From CAZWSE01 sp964636575 (lineage in GTDB: Bacteria; Pseudomonadota; Alphaproteobacteria; Rhodobacterales; Rhodobacteraceae): 43,161 bases of DNA. The notes beneath the pieces were generated by a model. That model worked only from the letters and a program-made list of their open reading frames with translations. It was not told the DNA's origin and ran no database searches. The translations under genes and the position numbers were made by a program. The stretch is taken from contig CAZWSE010000016.1 of NCBI GenBank assembly GCA_964636575.1, positions 1 through 43,161 of the forward strand. Reading direction: 5' to 3'. Numbering within the stretch: position 1 is the first letter of the stretch; every line of letters starts with the position of its first letter. This document shows, piece after piece, positions 31,760 through 40,606 of the stretch.

Positions 31760-31936
31760 GGGGCGCTTTCTTTGGGGCCGTTTTTGTGATATACTGCCTT
31801 CAGCAATAACAATTCGGAGCGCATGTGCGCCTCTTTGAAACAGACATCTGACGACCGTTACATGGCATGTTCTGCGACACCTATCGGGGTTCGCAGCCCG
31901 TGCCTTTGTCGCGTGTGACAGACAGAAAGGACCAAA

Positions 31937-32461
31937 ATGTCAAAATCTAAGAAACTCGATTTCAAGATCAACGACTTCATCGTCTATCCCGCGCATGGGG
32001 TGGGGCAGATCATCGGGGTCGAAGAACAGGAAATTGCCGGTCTCAATCTGGAAATGTTTGTTGTGACCTTCGAGAAAGACAAAATGACCCTGCGCGTGCC
32101 GACCGATAAGGCCACCGACATTGGGATGCGGTCTTTGTCCAGCCCGGACGTCATTGCCCATGCGATGAAGGTTCTTAAAGGTAAGGCCAAGGTCAAACGC
32201 GCCATGTGGTCCCGCCGCGCGCAGGAATACGAGCAAAAGATCAACTCGGGCGATTTGATCGCGATTGCCGAAGTGGTCCGCGATTTGCACCGCACCGATG
32301 ACCAGCGCGAACAGTCTTATTCCGAACGCCAGCTTTATGAGGCGGCACTTGATCGCTTGACCCGCGAAGTGGCGGCTGTCAGCGGCGATGACGAGCTGGA
32401 CGCGACCAAGCAGATCACAGATGTTCTGATGTCGCGCGCCCCTGTCGTGCCTGCTGCGTAA
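31937..32461 (+). CDS. carD: CarD family transcriptional regulator
   Basis: CarD binds the RNA polymerase beta subunit and stabilises open promoter complexes, especially at rRNA promoters and at promoters with weak -10 elements. The 174 residues have the N-terminal polymerase-interacting Tudor-like domain (FKINDFIVYPAHGVGQI, then MFVVTFEKDKMTLRVP) and a helical DNA-binding domain with W-S-R-R-A-Q-E-Y-E and the family S-E-R-Q-L-Y-E-A-A. ATG 31937 has GAAAGGA upstream. A leader of about 177 bases separates it from fdxA, so it probably has its own promoter. Confidence 0.95.
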   Translation: MSKSKKLDFKINDFIVYPAHGVGQIIGVEEQEIAGLNLEMFVVTFEKDKMTLRVPTDKATDIGMRSLSSPDVIAHAMKVLKGKAKVKRAMWSRRAQEYEQKINSGDLIAIAEVVRDLHRTDDQREQSYSERQLYEAALDRLTREVAAVSGDDELDATKQITDVLMSRAPVVPAA

Positions 32462-32481
32462 ATCTGTTTCTAATCAAAGGT

Positions 32482-32517
32482 AAAGGCCGCGCTGTTAAGG
32501 TGCGGCCTTTGTCGTTT
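32482..32517 (+). terminator. Intrinsic terminator after carD
   Basis: AAAGGCCGCGC (32482) pairs with GTGCGGCCTTT (to 32510) around a seven-base loop, one G-U pair included. A short T-rich run follows. It lies between carD and the convergent antiporter gene. Confidence 0.7.
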
Positions 32518-34386
32518 CTAAGCGCTTTTCTTGTCCTGACTGGCGCGGCTAAGCAAGGCCGTTTCCAGATCCTTCTCAAGCTCTTTGGCGCGGGCCACAT
32601 AGGCTTCGTTCTCTGAGGCGGGCACCTGCGGGTCCCAAAGCTGGGCCAGTTCTTTCAAGGCCAGACGGTCGTGGTGATAGAAGGTCTGTTGCGCCTCGGC
32701 GGCTTCAAATTCGCTGAGGCCGACGTTTTCCAGAACATACCGCCCCGCCCGCAAGCTGCCGTCAAACATTTCGCGTACGATGTCGTTCGCTCCGGCTTGG
32801 AACAGACGGTAGACATGATTGCGGTCATAGGCGCGAGCGACGATGTGCAGATCAGGGCGTTGGCGTCGTGCATAGGCCGTCAGCTTGATCGCGGCCTCTT
32901 TGTCATCAACCGACACAACCAGCACACGCGCATTTTCCAAGCCCGCAGCCCGCAGCACGTCTGGGCGCGTGGGGTCGCCCAAGAATCCTTTGAACCCGAA
33001 GCGGCGCATCAGTTGGATCGTCTCCATATCTGTGTCCAGAACGACCGTGTTAAAGCCAGAGGCCTGCACCAGCCGGTTGACCATCTGCCCGAACCTGCCG
33101 ATGCCCGCGATGATGACCGGGCCTTCGTGGTCGATCTCATCCTCGGGGTGGGCCGTTGTCGGATCGCCCATGCGCTTGGACATGACATCATAGAGGATAA
33201 ACATCAGCGGCGTGATCAGCATCGACAGCGCAATCACAAGCAAAAGTGTTTCTGCGATGGGGGTCGGAATGACGTTTTGCGCGACCGAAAAGGACACCAG
33301 CACGAACCCGAATTCCCCCGCCTGCGCCAACCCCAGCGTAAACAGCCATTGATTGCGGCCCGACAGCCCAAAGGCACGGCCCAGCCCGTACAGCACCAAC
33401 CCTTTGACCAGCAAAACCAGCAGCGCCATCGAAATGATCGCAGGCATATTGCTTTGCAGAAGCGAGAAATTGATGCCTGCACCGACGGTGATGAAGAAGA
33501 GGCCTAGCAACAGGCCCTTGAAGGGTTCGAGATCGCTTTCCAGTTCGTGCCGGAATTCGGAGTTCGCTAGCACGACCCCCGCCAAAAAGGCGCCAAGGGC
33601 AGGGGACAGCCCCACAAGCATCATCAGAAACGAAATGCCAACCACGATCATCAAGGCAAGGGCCGTGTACATTTCGCGCAGGTTGGCTGAATGGATGTAC
33701 CGGAATACTGGCCGCGTTGCGTAAACGCCTGTCAGGATCATCGCGCCAATGGCCGCGATTGTGATCAGCGTGACCTGCCAGCCGGGCAATCCGTCGACCA
33801 ATGACAGGCCGTGATGGGCGTCTTCTGCTGTCTTCAGTGCGATAGACCCGTCTGCGGATAAGGTTGCCACCTCTGGCAGCGCCAGCAGGGGCAAGAGCGC
33901 CAGAATGGGAATGACTGAGATATCCTGCGTCAGCAGCACTGAGAACGCGGATCGCCCACCGCCGGTTTGCATCAGGCCTTTCTCAGACAGGGTTTGAAGC
34001 ACGATCGCGGTGGAGGACAGGGCAAGTGTTAACCCGATAGCAAGCGCCACGCTCCACGGTTGTTTGAAGGCCATGGCGACGCCCATCAGGGCCAGTGTAG
34101 ACAAGACAACCTGCAACCCGCCCAAGCCAATCAGCCGGTGTCGCATATCCCATAAAGCCCTTGGTTCAAGCTCTAGCCCGATCAGGAACAGCATCATCAC
34201 AACCCCAAATTCGGCGAAATGCTGAAGGTCTTGGGTCTCATTGCCGACAATCCCCAAAACGGGGCCGATAAGTATACCGGCGGCAAGATATCCTAAAACA
34301 GACCCAAGTCCGAGACGGGCTGCAATAGGGACGGCGATAACGGCGGCCGCCAGATAGATCGAGGCTTGGTAGAGAAAACCTTCCAT
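32518..34386 (-). CDS. Monovalent cation:proton antiporter, CPA2/KefB-KefC type
   Basis: A 622-residue inner-membrane transporter with about 12-13 helices, followed from about residue 422 by a cytoplasmic RCK/TrkA-N domain (V-I-I-A-G-I-G-R-F-G-Q, then V-V-L-D-T-D), which binds NAD(H) or a related nucleotide and gates transport. The KefC-like Q-D-I-S-V-I-P at 154-160 carries the conserved ion-binding aspartate. Likely substrates are potassium and protons; glutathione control cannot be judged. ATG 34386 has AAAGGA upstream. It lies 36 bases after the Lrp-type regulator gene on the same strand. Confidence 0.93.
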   Translation of the reverse strand: MEGFLYQASIYLAAAVIAVPIAARLGLGSVLGYLAAGILIGPVLGIVGNETQDLQHFAEFGVVMMLFLIGLELEPRALWDMRHRLIGLGGLQVVLSTLALMGVAMAFKQPWSVALAIGLTLALSSTAIVLQTLSEKGLMQTGGGRSAFSVLLTQDISVIPILALLPLLALPEVATLSADGSIALKTAEDAHHGLSLVDGLPGWQVTLITIAAIGAMILTGVYATRPVFRYIHSANLREMYTALALMIVVGISFLMMLVGLSPALGAFLAGVVLANSEFRHELESDLEPFKGLLLGLFFITVGAGINFSLLQSNMPAIISMALLVLLVKGLVLYGLGRAFGLSGRNQWLFTLGLAQAGEFGFVLVSFSVAQNVIPTPIAETLLLVIALSMLITPLMFILYDVMSKRMGDPTTAHPEDEIDHEGPVIIAGIGRFGQMVNRLVQASGFNTVVLDTDMETIQLMRRFGFKGFLGDPTRPDVLRAAGLENARVLVVSVDDKEAAIKLTAYARRQRPDLHIVARAYDRNHVYRLFQAGANDIVREMFDGSLRAGRYVLENVGLSEFEAAEAQQTFYHHDRLALKELAQLWDPQVPASENEAYVARAKELEKDLETALLSRASQDKKSA

Positions 34387-34422
34387 ATGGGTGGTTGTGT
34401 CCTTTCAGGGAAAAATGAGTGT

Positions 34423-34878
34423 TTACGTCGGCAGTGGTGCATCCCGTTTGAGTTGATCCATCACAATCTGGCTGTGGACCCGCGCAACCGCCGGATGCGG
34501 CAGAAGCACGTCGTGGATCAGTCGGTTCAGCCCTGCCAGATCATCGCAATAGACCCGCAGCAGGTAATCCGCATCGCCGGTCATCGTCCAGGCAGAGGTG
34601 ATTTCAGCCTGTGTTTCAACCAATCGCGCGAAGCTTGCGGAATGATCCGGCCCATGGGTGGCAAGATGGACCTGCACAAAGCCCTGTACCGTCAGCCCCA
34701 ATCGCTTGGGGTCCAGTTTGGCCGAATAACCAACGATAAACCCATCGGCCTCAAGCCGTTGGCGGCGCCGTCCAGCCTGAGAGGCAGACATGTTGAGCAT
34801 GTCCCCCAGTTCCTGTGCCGTCAGGTGCGCGTTCTTTTGCAGCGCAGCCAGAAGCTGCGTGTCGGTCGAATCGAGCAT
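34423..34878 (-). CDS. Lrp/AsnC family transcriptional regulator
   Basis: A 151-residue regulator with an N-terminal winged helix-turn-helix (L-T-A-Q-E-L-G-D-M-L-N-M-S-A-S-Q-A-G-R-R) and a C-terminal ligand-binding domain that ends with the usual R-V-H-S-Q-I-V-M-D. Proteins of this type sense amino acids or related acids. It is transcribed away from hppD with 147 bases between them. By the common rule for such pairs I infer that it controls hppD and responds to an aromatic amino acid or breakdown product. The shared gap carries repeated half-sites. Confidence 0.93.
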   Translation of the reverse strand: MLDSTDTQLLAALQKNAHLTAQELGDMLNMSASQAGRRRQRLEADGFIVGYSAKLDPKRLGLTVQGFVQVHLATHGPDHSASFARLVETQAEITSAWTMTGDADYLLRVYCDDLAGLNRLIHDVLLPHPAVARVHSQIVMDQLKRDAPLPT

Positions 34879-34916
34879 GTGCGTGTTTCTTTCGGAATAC
34901 TTACATCATATGCGTG

Positions 34917-34971
34917 TTTTGCGCGTAAAGCAATCTGATGATGCTGCATTTTGCGCGGAATACGCACAAAA
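34917..34971. promoter_or_regulatory. Repeated TTTTGCGCG half-sites in the regulator/hppD gap
   Basis: TTTTGCGCG occurs at 34917-34925 and again at 34949-34957, 32 bases apart, about three turns of the helix. The second copy is the left half of an imperfect palindrome whose right half is CGCACAAAA (34963-34971). This fits binding by an Lrp-type octamer on one face of the DNA. Confidence 0.45.
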
Positions 34972-35025
34972 ACCGGTGTAGAGTAGCGTTAACGCCTAAA
35001 CATCATGCACAACCGGAGATACATC

Positions 35026-36120
35026 ATGGGTCCATTCCCGCACGACGCCCCGAAATCGGTCATCAGCGCTGAAAATCCAGCTGGCACAGACGGGTTCGAA
35101 TTTGTCGAATTTGCCTCCCCCGATCCGCAGGCCCTGCGCGATGTGTTTGAAAAGATGGGCTATACCCATGTGGCCAATCACAAGACCAAACAGATCGAGC
35201 TTTGGCAGCAGGGCGATATTACCTATGTGCTCAATTCCGACCCTGACAGCTTTGCGGCGGGGTTTGTGGACGAACATGGCCCCTGTGCGCCGTCTATGGG
35301 CTGGCGGGTCGTGGATGCGCAGCAGGCTTTTGAGCACGCGGTGTCAAAAGGGGCCACACCTTACACCGGTGACGGCAAAGTGCTGGACGTGCCCGCGATT
35401 GAGGGCATTGGCGGATCGCTTTTGTACTTTGTTGAGGCCTATTACGACACTTCGCCCTACAACTGGGAATACGACTGGATCGTCAAATCCAAGCCCGAAG
35501 GCGTGGGGTTCTATTACCTCGATCACCTGACGCACAACGTCCACAAGGGCAACATGGACACATGGTTCAAGTTCTACGGCGATCTGTTCAACTTCCGCGA
35601 AATCCGGTTCTTCGACATTGAAGGCAAATACACAGGTCTGCGCAGCCGCGCGTTGACCTCGCCTTGTGGTCGCATCCGTATTCCGATCAATGAAGACAGC
35701 GGTGAGACGGGGCAGATCGTGGCCTATCTCAAGAAGTACAACGGCGAAGGTATCCAACACATCGCGGTCGGTGCGCGCGACATCTATGATGCCACCGACG
35801 AAATCGCGACCCGTGGGTTGAAGTTCATGCCAGGCCCGCCTGATGCGTACTATGATATGAGCAAAGACCGCGTGACCGGCCATGAAGAGCCGCTGGACCG
35901 GATGAAAAAGCACGGCATCTTGATTGACGGGGAAGGCGTAGATGACGGGGGCGAGACCCGCATCCTGTTGCAGATCTTTTCCAAGACCGTGATTGGCCCG
36001 ATCTTCTTTGAGTTTATTGAACGCAAAGGCGATGACGGGTTCGGCGAAGGCAACTTTAAAGCGCTGTTTGAATCCATCGAACAGGAGCAGATCGAATCTG
36101 GTGAATTGAAAGCCAGCTGA
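35026..36120 (+). CDS. hppD: 4-hydroxyphenylpyruvate dioxygenase
   Basis: HppD turns 4-hydroxyphenylpyruvate, from tyrosine, into homogentisate using oxygen and non-haem iron. The 364-residue protein shows both vicinal-oxygen-chelate modules, and the three iron ligands are in place: histidine 167 in L-D-H-L-T-H-N-V, histidine 245 in I-Q-H-I-A-V and glutamate 329 in F-F-E-F-I-E-R. The Pseudomonas enzyme has them at almost the same positions. ATG 35026 has GGAGA upstream; an earlier in-frame ATG at 35005 lacks a ribosome site. It is divergent from an Lrp-type regulator. Homogentisate dioxygenase is not in the window. Confidence 0.97.
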   Translation: MGPFPHDAPKSVISAENPAGTDGFEFVEFASPDPQALRDVFEKMGYTHVANHKTKQIELWQQGDITYVLNSDPDSFAAGFVDEHGPCAPSMGWRVVDAQQAFEHAVSKGATPYTGDGKVLDVPAIEGIGGSLLYFVEAYYDTSPYNWEYDWIVKSKPEGVGFYYLDHLTHNVHKGNMDTWFKFYGDLFNFREIRFFDIEGKYTGLRSRALTSPCGRIRIPINEDSGETGQIVAYLKKYNGEGIQHIAVGARDIYDATDEIATRGLKFMPGPPDAYYDMSKDRVTGHEEPLDRMKKHGILIDGEGVDDGGETRILLQIFSKTVIGPIFFEFIERKGDDGFGEGNFKALFESIEQEQIESGELKAS

Positions 36121-36132
36121 GGCGCGGGGGGG

Positions 36133-38934
36133 TTACCCGCGCGGCATTTTCAGGACGAGGTTCCGGCTGCCCTTTTTGTAGCGCAGTTCGGCCTCGCCAA
36201 TAGCGACCACGCGGCCCCCGTCGATGCGGTCCCCGACCTTCACAGTCGCAATCCGGCCATTGGGCATCCGAACGAGCGCGCGGCGGGCAGAGGGTTTGCC
36301 TGCAACGCCCATCAAGTTCACTTGCCGCAGGTTCAGCACGTTTTTGACCGTCGCCTCACGCGCGACAGAGGTGCTGGATGGAATGTTCGGCGTCACTGTG
36401 CGCGGGGCCACGGCGGCCACTTGGGTCACTGTGGCGGTGCTTGCAGCTGCGGCGGCGGCAGGTTTGGCATCTTGCGCACGTTTGACGATGGTCGCGATGT
36501 TGCCAGGGCGCGCTGAAGGCGCAGGCGACAGCACCACAGCCAGTTCCGTAGCGCTTTCGATTTCGGCGGCTTGGGCTGTTTCTTCTTCGGCCTGCACGTC
36601 TTCCAAGACGCTGGCCACAGCTGCACTCGTGTCAATCAAGGGGCGGACGCGCGGGCGCAAGCCTGCCAGTTCGGTGCGGCTAAACCCGCCAAGCTGGCCA
36701 CGCTCGTTTTGTTCAATCAGATCAACGGGCCGCAGGCGCGGGCGCACATCAGGGGATTGCGGCGCAAAGGACGGCTCTGCCTGCGGGGCAGGAGCCACGG
36801 AGGCTGACCGCTCTGGTGTTGGCGGTGGGACGATCGCAGGCGGGCCGGAATAGATCACGATGCCTTCGGGCGACAATGTGCCTTCGGGCGAGGCGATCAC
36901 CAATCCACGCTCATCAAGCTTGAACGACAAACCCGCGGGCGGGGGCAAAGCAATGGGTTCAAGTGCTGCGTCCGTGCCCAGCGTATCAACGGGGGGCAGG
37001 CTGAAGATGTCCGGTGTGATCGTGTTGGTGTCGATCGAGGCCACATAGATGTCACCAATATCAACGCGCGTTTGCTCAATCCCGCCGTCAGGGGGCAGTT
37101 GCCAGATGCCAGACAGCGAATAGGCGGCTTGGGCGTTTTCAGGTGTCAAAGGCCCGTCCGGTGTGGCGTTGCGCAGGGCGTCCAGAACGGCGGTGTCGGT
37201 TTCGGTCAGAGTGTCCTCGGCCGCTGCTTCCTCAGAAACAACAGGTGCGTCTGGCTCTGCTTCGACCACCGTTTCGGTTGGCGTTTCCGTTGTGGTGTCT
37301 GTTTGCGTCTCGTCGGTGGTTTCCGTTGACGTCTCAGACGGCTCTGCAACTGCGGCGACCTCAGGCTCTGCCTCTGTGGCTTCGGTCTCTGGCAAAGCTG
37401 CCAATTCAAGCGTCTCGGATTCAATCGCATCCTCAATCGCGGATTGGATTGCGGCAGTATCAACGTCTTCAACCGTGCGCGCCGTGTCGGGGTCCACAAC
37501 AGGGTCTACGACCACTTCAACTTCTGGATCAGGCAGCACAACAGGTTCAAGCTCAAGCGTCTCTGTCGTATCTTCTGTTGGTAATTCAATGGGTTGCGGG
37601 GCCTCAATGGCGGCAACCGTAGGGGCGGGATCTTGCGTTTCAACAGGCGCCGGTTGGGGTTCAGGATCGGCCAAAGGCTCAACCGCCGCGATGGTCGCAT
37701 CTGCGTCAGACACGCCGTCATCCATAAAGAATGCTGCGTAAGCGCCCACTCCGGCAAGGGCGACAACAAGGCCGGTCGTCAGCATCAGGCCCAGACCTTT
37801 GGGCTTGCCGCCAACGGCTTTGTTGTCAGAGGGGCGTTCGCCGAAAATGGTCAGATTGCGTCGCTCAACCTCGGGATCGACCTTCTTTTGAGCGGGCTTT
37901 TTAACAGGCGTGATTGCCCCGATCTGAGTAGCTTTTGCGTTGGCAGGCTTGGCCGGTTTTGATGTGGGCGCATCCACCAAGGGGGCGGCGAGGGCTGCCT
38001 TTTTGTCCGCAATCGCGGCGGCGACTTTCGGGGGTACATCGCCGGTTTTCGCATTGGCAGCGCCGTTCACCAAGGGCGGGGTGGCCGCAGGGGCGTCATC
38101 GCCTGGAGTGATGGTAAAGCGTGGCTTTGGCGGCGTCTGGCTCGGCTCGACCGCGGGGGTCATCTTTGGGATCGGAATGGAAGACGCGGCCATGCCGTCG
38201 TCGACCTTGCGCGGTTTGGGCGGTGATTTGTCCAGCTCGTCGATTGTGCGCGCGCCGCGAACGCTTGCGAAAGATGTATCTGCCTTGGGCGTCGCATCAA
38301 TTGCGGATTTCAAGGCTGGGGTAGGGGGTGTTGGTTCAGGCGCCTTGGGCGCTTTGTCTTTCGCGCCTGCGTCCTCTTCTATGGGGCCAATGTTGACCAC
38401 AGCGATCCCGTCCTGTTCGACTTTATCGCCTTTGGACAGCATATTGGTAACCCAGCGGGTCGTGCCAAAAAACGGCTCGCCCAGATAGGTGTTCTCATCG
38501 GTATTGGGGGCGGCGACAAAGCTGATTGGGCCAAACCCGTGATCGACGGCGAAGGCTTCGGCTTCTTCCAGCGTTTCGCGGGCAACGGCGGCGACATGGG
38601 TCGTTTTGCCATCGATTGAGATGTCGTATTCCAGATCGGACAGGACGTAGGGCGTGGCCCCATCCAGCGCCGAACGGGCCTGCTGGCGGCGCGCATCTGC
38701 ATCGCCGCTGCCACTGTCGAGCACCAAGTACTTGATCTGATCGTCGGGGATAATCAGCTTGGACCGGATAGGGCCTGCGCCCAGTTTTTCAGCCTTTTGC
38801 TTGAGCTTGGACAATTCGCCCTTCAGGTCCTTGGCATTGAGCGCCACATCCCCGACAAGCCGCCATCCACCCGTTGCACGGTGCAACAGTTGAATGCCAT
38901 CAAAAGACAAAGAAAGCGCAAAGTTTGGTTTCAT
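36133..38934 (-). CDS. Large single-pass membrane protein with GspL/PilM-like N-terminus and GspC/PilP-like C-terminus
   Basis: A 933-residue protein with five parts. Residues 1-190 resemble the first actin-like domain of GspL/PilM platform proteins: a strand MKPNFALSLSFDGIQLLHRA, K-L-I-I-P-D-D-Q-I-K-Y-L-V-L, a helix ending T-P-Y, then D-L-E-Y-D. A basic, proline/alanine-rich disordered linker runs to about 378, then one membrane helix (about 380-403). A long acidic, proline-rich periplasmic stretch carries RP-x-x-RP motifs. The last 75 residues have the GspC/PilP homology-region pattern (A-L-V-R-M-P-N-G-R, V-K-V-G-D-R-I, G-G-R-V-V-A-I-G). No other secretion or pilus gene is nearby. The assignments are by pattern only, and function is unknown. 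Confidence 0.8.
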   Translation of the reverse strand: MKPNFALSLSFDGIQLLHRATGGWRLVGDVALNAKDLKGELSKLKQKAEKLGAGPIRSKLIIPDDQIKYLVLDSGSGDADARRQQARSALDGATPYVLSDLEYDISIDGKTTHVAAVARETLEEAEAFAVDHGFGPISFVAAPNTDENTYLGEPFFGTTRWVTNMLSKGDKVEQDGIAVVNIGPIEEDAGAKDKAPKAPEPTPPTPALKSAIDATPKADTSFASVRGARTIDELDKSPPKPRKVDDGMAASSIPIPKMTPAVEPSQTPPKPRFTITPGDDAPAATPPLVNGAANAKTGDVPPKVAAAIADKKAALAAPLVDAPTSKPAKPANAKATQIGAITPVKKPAQKKVDPEVERRNLTIFGERPSDNKAVGGKPKGLGLMLTTGLVVALAGVGAYAAFFMDDGVSDADATIAAVEPLADPEPQPAPVETQDPAPTVAAIEAPQPIELPTEDTTETLELEPVVLPDPEVEVVVDPVVDPDTARTVEDVDTAAIQSAIEDAIESETLELAALPETEATEAEPEVAAVAEPSETSTETTDETQTDTTTETPTETVVEAEPDAPVVSEEAAAEDTLTETDTAVLDALRNATPDGPLTPENAQAAYSLSGIWQLPPDGGIEQTRVDIGDIYVASIDTNTITPDIFSLPPVDTLGTDAALEPIALPPPAGLSFKLDERGLVIASPEGTLSPEGIVIYSGPPAIVPPPTPERSASVAPAPQAEPSFAPQSPDVRPRLRPVDLIEQNERGQLGGFSRTELAGLRPRVRPLIDTSAAVASVLEDVQAEEETAQAAEIESATELAVVLSPAPSARPGNIATIVKRAQDAKPAAAAAASTATVTQVAAVAPRTVTPNIPSSTSVAREATVKNVLNLRQVNLMGVAGKPSARRALVRMPNGRIATVKVGDRIDGGRVVAIGEAELRYKKGSRNLVLKMPRG

Positions 38935-39028
38935 GCCACTGCTATATCATTGCGTCTGTTGGGAAAGCCCTAAGACGATGGATTTTGCGAACAATATAAC
39001 AGGTTTGCGCGTAAGGAAAGACACCTTA

Positions 39029-39060
39029 CCACCGCGCGGCCCCGAACGGCTGCGCGGTGG
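39029..39060 (-). terminator. Strong hairpin downstream of the O-acetylhomoserine sulfhydrylase gene
   Basis: CCACCGCGCGGCC (39029) pairs with GGCTGCGCGGTGG (to 39060), 13 base pairs with one G-U, around a six-base loop, starting ten bases past the stop codon. A second small hairpin GTAAGG/CCTTAC (39011-39029) adjoins it. The minus-strand tail is only moderately T-rich. Confidence 0.45.
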
Positions 39061-39070
39061 CTGATTTTCG

Positions 39071-40363
39071 CTAGGCTGTGGCCTGTGCCAGCGCTTGATC
39101 CAGATCGGCGATCAGATCGTCTGCGTTTTCCAACCCGATGGAGACACGCACCACATTGGGGCCAGCGCCTGCGGCTTCTTGCTGGGTCTCGGACAGTTGG
39201 CGGTGGGTCGTGCTGGCGGAATGAATAATCAGCGACCGGCTGTCGCCCAAGTTGGCCACATGACTGAAGATTTCCAAGGAATTGACCAGTTTGACGCAAG
39301 CGTCATAGCCGCCTTTGACCGCAAAGGTGAACAACCCGCCCGCACCCTTGGGGCAGATCGACGGCACCAGTTTGTTGTAGGGTGATGATTTGAGACCTGC
39401 ATAGGTCACGTAGTCAATGCGCGGATCGTTTTCCAACCAGTTGGCCAGCTTCGCGGCGTTTTCCACATGGCGGTCCATGCGCAGGGACAGGGTCTCAACC
39501 CCCATAAGCGTGTAGTGGGCGGCTTGCGGGTTCATGGTCATGCCCAGATCGCGCAAACCGATGGCGATGCCGTGGAAGGTAAAGGCCAGCGGGCCGAAGG
39601 TTTCGTGGAATTTAAGCCCGTGATAGGCGTCTTCTGGCTGGCTGAGGGACGGGAATTTGTCCGTGGCCGACCAATCAAACTTGCCCGAATCCACAACGCA
39701 ACCGCCTGTAACTGATCCGTTGCCGGTCAGGTATTTGGTGGTTGAATGCACGACCAGCGTTGCGCCGTGTTCAATGGGACGACACAGGTAGGGTGTGGCC
39801 GATGTGTTATCGACGATCAGCGGAATTTGCGCCGCATCCGAGATCGCTGAAATCGCATCCAGATCGGTGATATGCCCGCCCGGGTTGGCAATGGCTTCGC
39901 AGAAAACAGCCCGCGTGTTGTCGTCAATCGCGGCTTTGACCGCATCAAGATCGTCAAAATCAACGAAGGTCGCCGACCAACCGAAGCGTTTGATGGTCTG
40001 GCTGAACTGGGTGATGGTCCCGCCGTAAAGTCTTGAAGAGGCGACAATATTCATCCCTGGCTGCATCAGCGGGAAAAGCGCCATGATCTGGGCCGCGTGA
40101 CCGGATGAACAGCATACACCGCCCACACCGCCTTCGAGTGTTGCGATGCGTTCTTGCAGAACTGCGACCGTCGGGTTGGTCAGGCGCGAATAGATGTATC
40201 CGACCTCTTGCAGGTTAAAGAGCGCTGCCGCGTGATCTGCATCGCGGAAGACATAGGCCGTAGTTTGGTAGATTGGCGTGTTGCGCGCACCTGTGGCCGG
40301 ATCGGGCCGTGCCCCTGCGTGAATTTGGAGCGTGTCGAAACCGTGAGTCGGGCCATCTGTCAT
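39071..40363 (-). CDS. metY: O-acetylhomoserine aminocarboxypropyltransferase / sulfhydrylase
   Basis: A 430-residue PLP enzyme of the cystathionine gamma-synthase family. It makes homocysteine from O-acetylhomoserine and sulfide in methionine synthesis and may also use O-acetylserine. It opens with the type-specific F-D-T-L-Q-I-H-A-G and has Y-S-R-L-T-N-P-T near 58-65, V-D-N-T near 184-187, the PLP lysine 210 in H-S-T-T-K-Y-L-T-G, and the long insertion typical of MetY rather than MetB. AAAAAGGA precedes the start. No SAM riboswitch is recognisable in front. Confidence 0.94.
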   Translation of the reverse strand: MTDGPTHGFDTLQIHAGARPDPATGARNTPIYQTTAYVFRDADHAAALFNLQEVGYIYSRLTNPTVAVLQERIATLEGGVGGVCCSSGHAAQIMALFPLMQPGMNIVASSRLYGGTITQFSQTIKRFGWSATFVDFDDLDAVKAAIDDNTRAVFCEAIANPGGHITDLDAISAISDAAQIPLIVDNTSATPYLCRPIEHGATLVVHSTTKYLTGNGSVTGGCVVDSGKFDWSATDKFPSLSQPEDAYHGLKFHETFGPLAFTFHGIAIGLRDLGMTMNPQAAHYTLMGVETLSLRMDRHVENAAKLANWLENDPRIDYVTYAGLKSSPYNKLVPSICPKGAGGLFTFAVKGGYDACVKLVNSLEIFSHVANLGDSRSLIIHSASTTHRQLSETQQEAAGAGPNVVRVSIGLENADDLIADLDQALAQATA

Positions 40364-40550
40364 CGGGAGCTATCCTTTTTGCGCTATAATTTGGCACATT
40401 GGATATGGGAAGACGGGGCGGCCCGCAATGGGGCGGTGGCTTACGCGAGCCTGAGAGGAACAGAGGTTTTGGTTTTGGAGTGGGGTCGAGACACGCGTTG
40501 CGAACTCAGGTGCCTATTTGGACCTTTGTTCTGTGCGGGGCTGCTTTGGA

Positions 40551-40587
40551 TGCCTCCGGCGGGAGTGTATTTCAAAGGGTAAAGGCA
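40551..40587 (+). repeat. Intergenic repeat copy 3 (metY upstream region)
   Basis: GCCTCCGGCGGGAGTGTATTT followed by CAAAGGGTAAAGG; it resembles the copies near 10.46 kb and 20.78 kb. It lies within a 243-base gap (40364-40606) in which I see no gene. Relative to the minus-strand glycosyltransferase it sits just past the stop codon. Confidence 0.5.
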
Positions 40588-40606
40588 AGATCGCTTGGAT
40601 TGAGCG

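Noticed and set aside
37163..37741. Serine/threonine/valine-rich plus-strand frame that looks like a repetitive surface protein
   Set aside because: It is the reverse reading of the acidic, proline-rich periplasmic stretch of the 933-residue protein; low complexity on one strand produces it on the other.
40364..40606. Possible SAM-II or other methionine riboswitch before metY
   Set aside because: The leader from a plausible promoter to the start codon is too short and lacks the conserved pseudoknot sequences.
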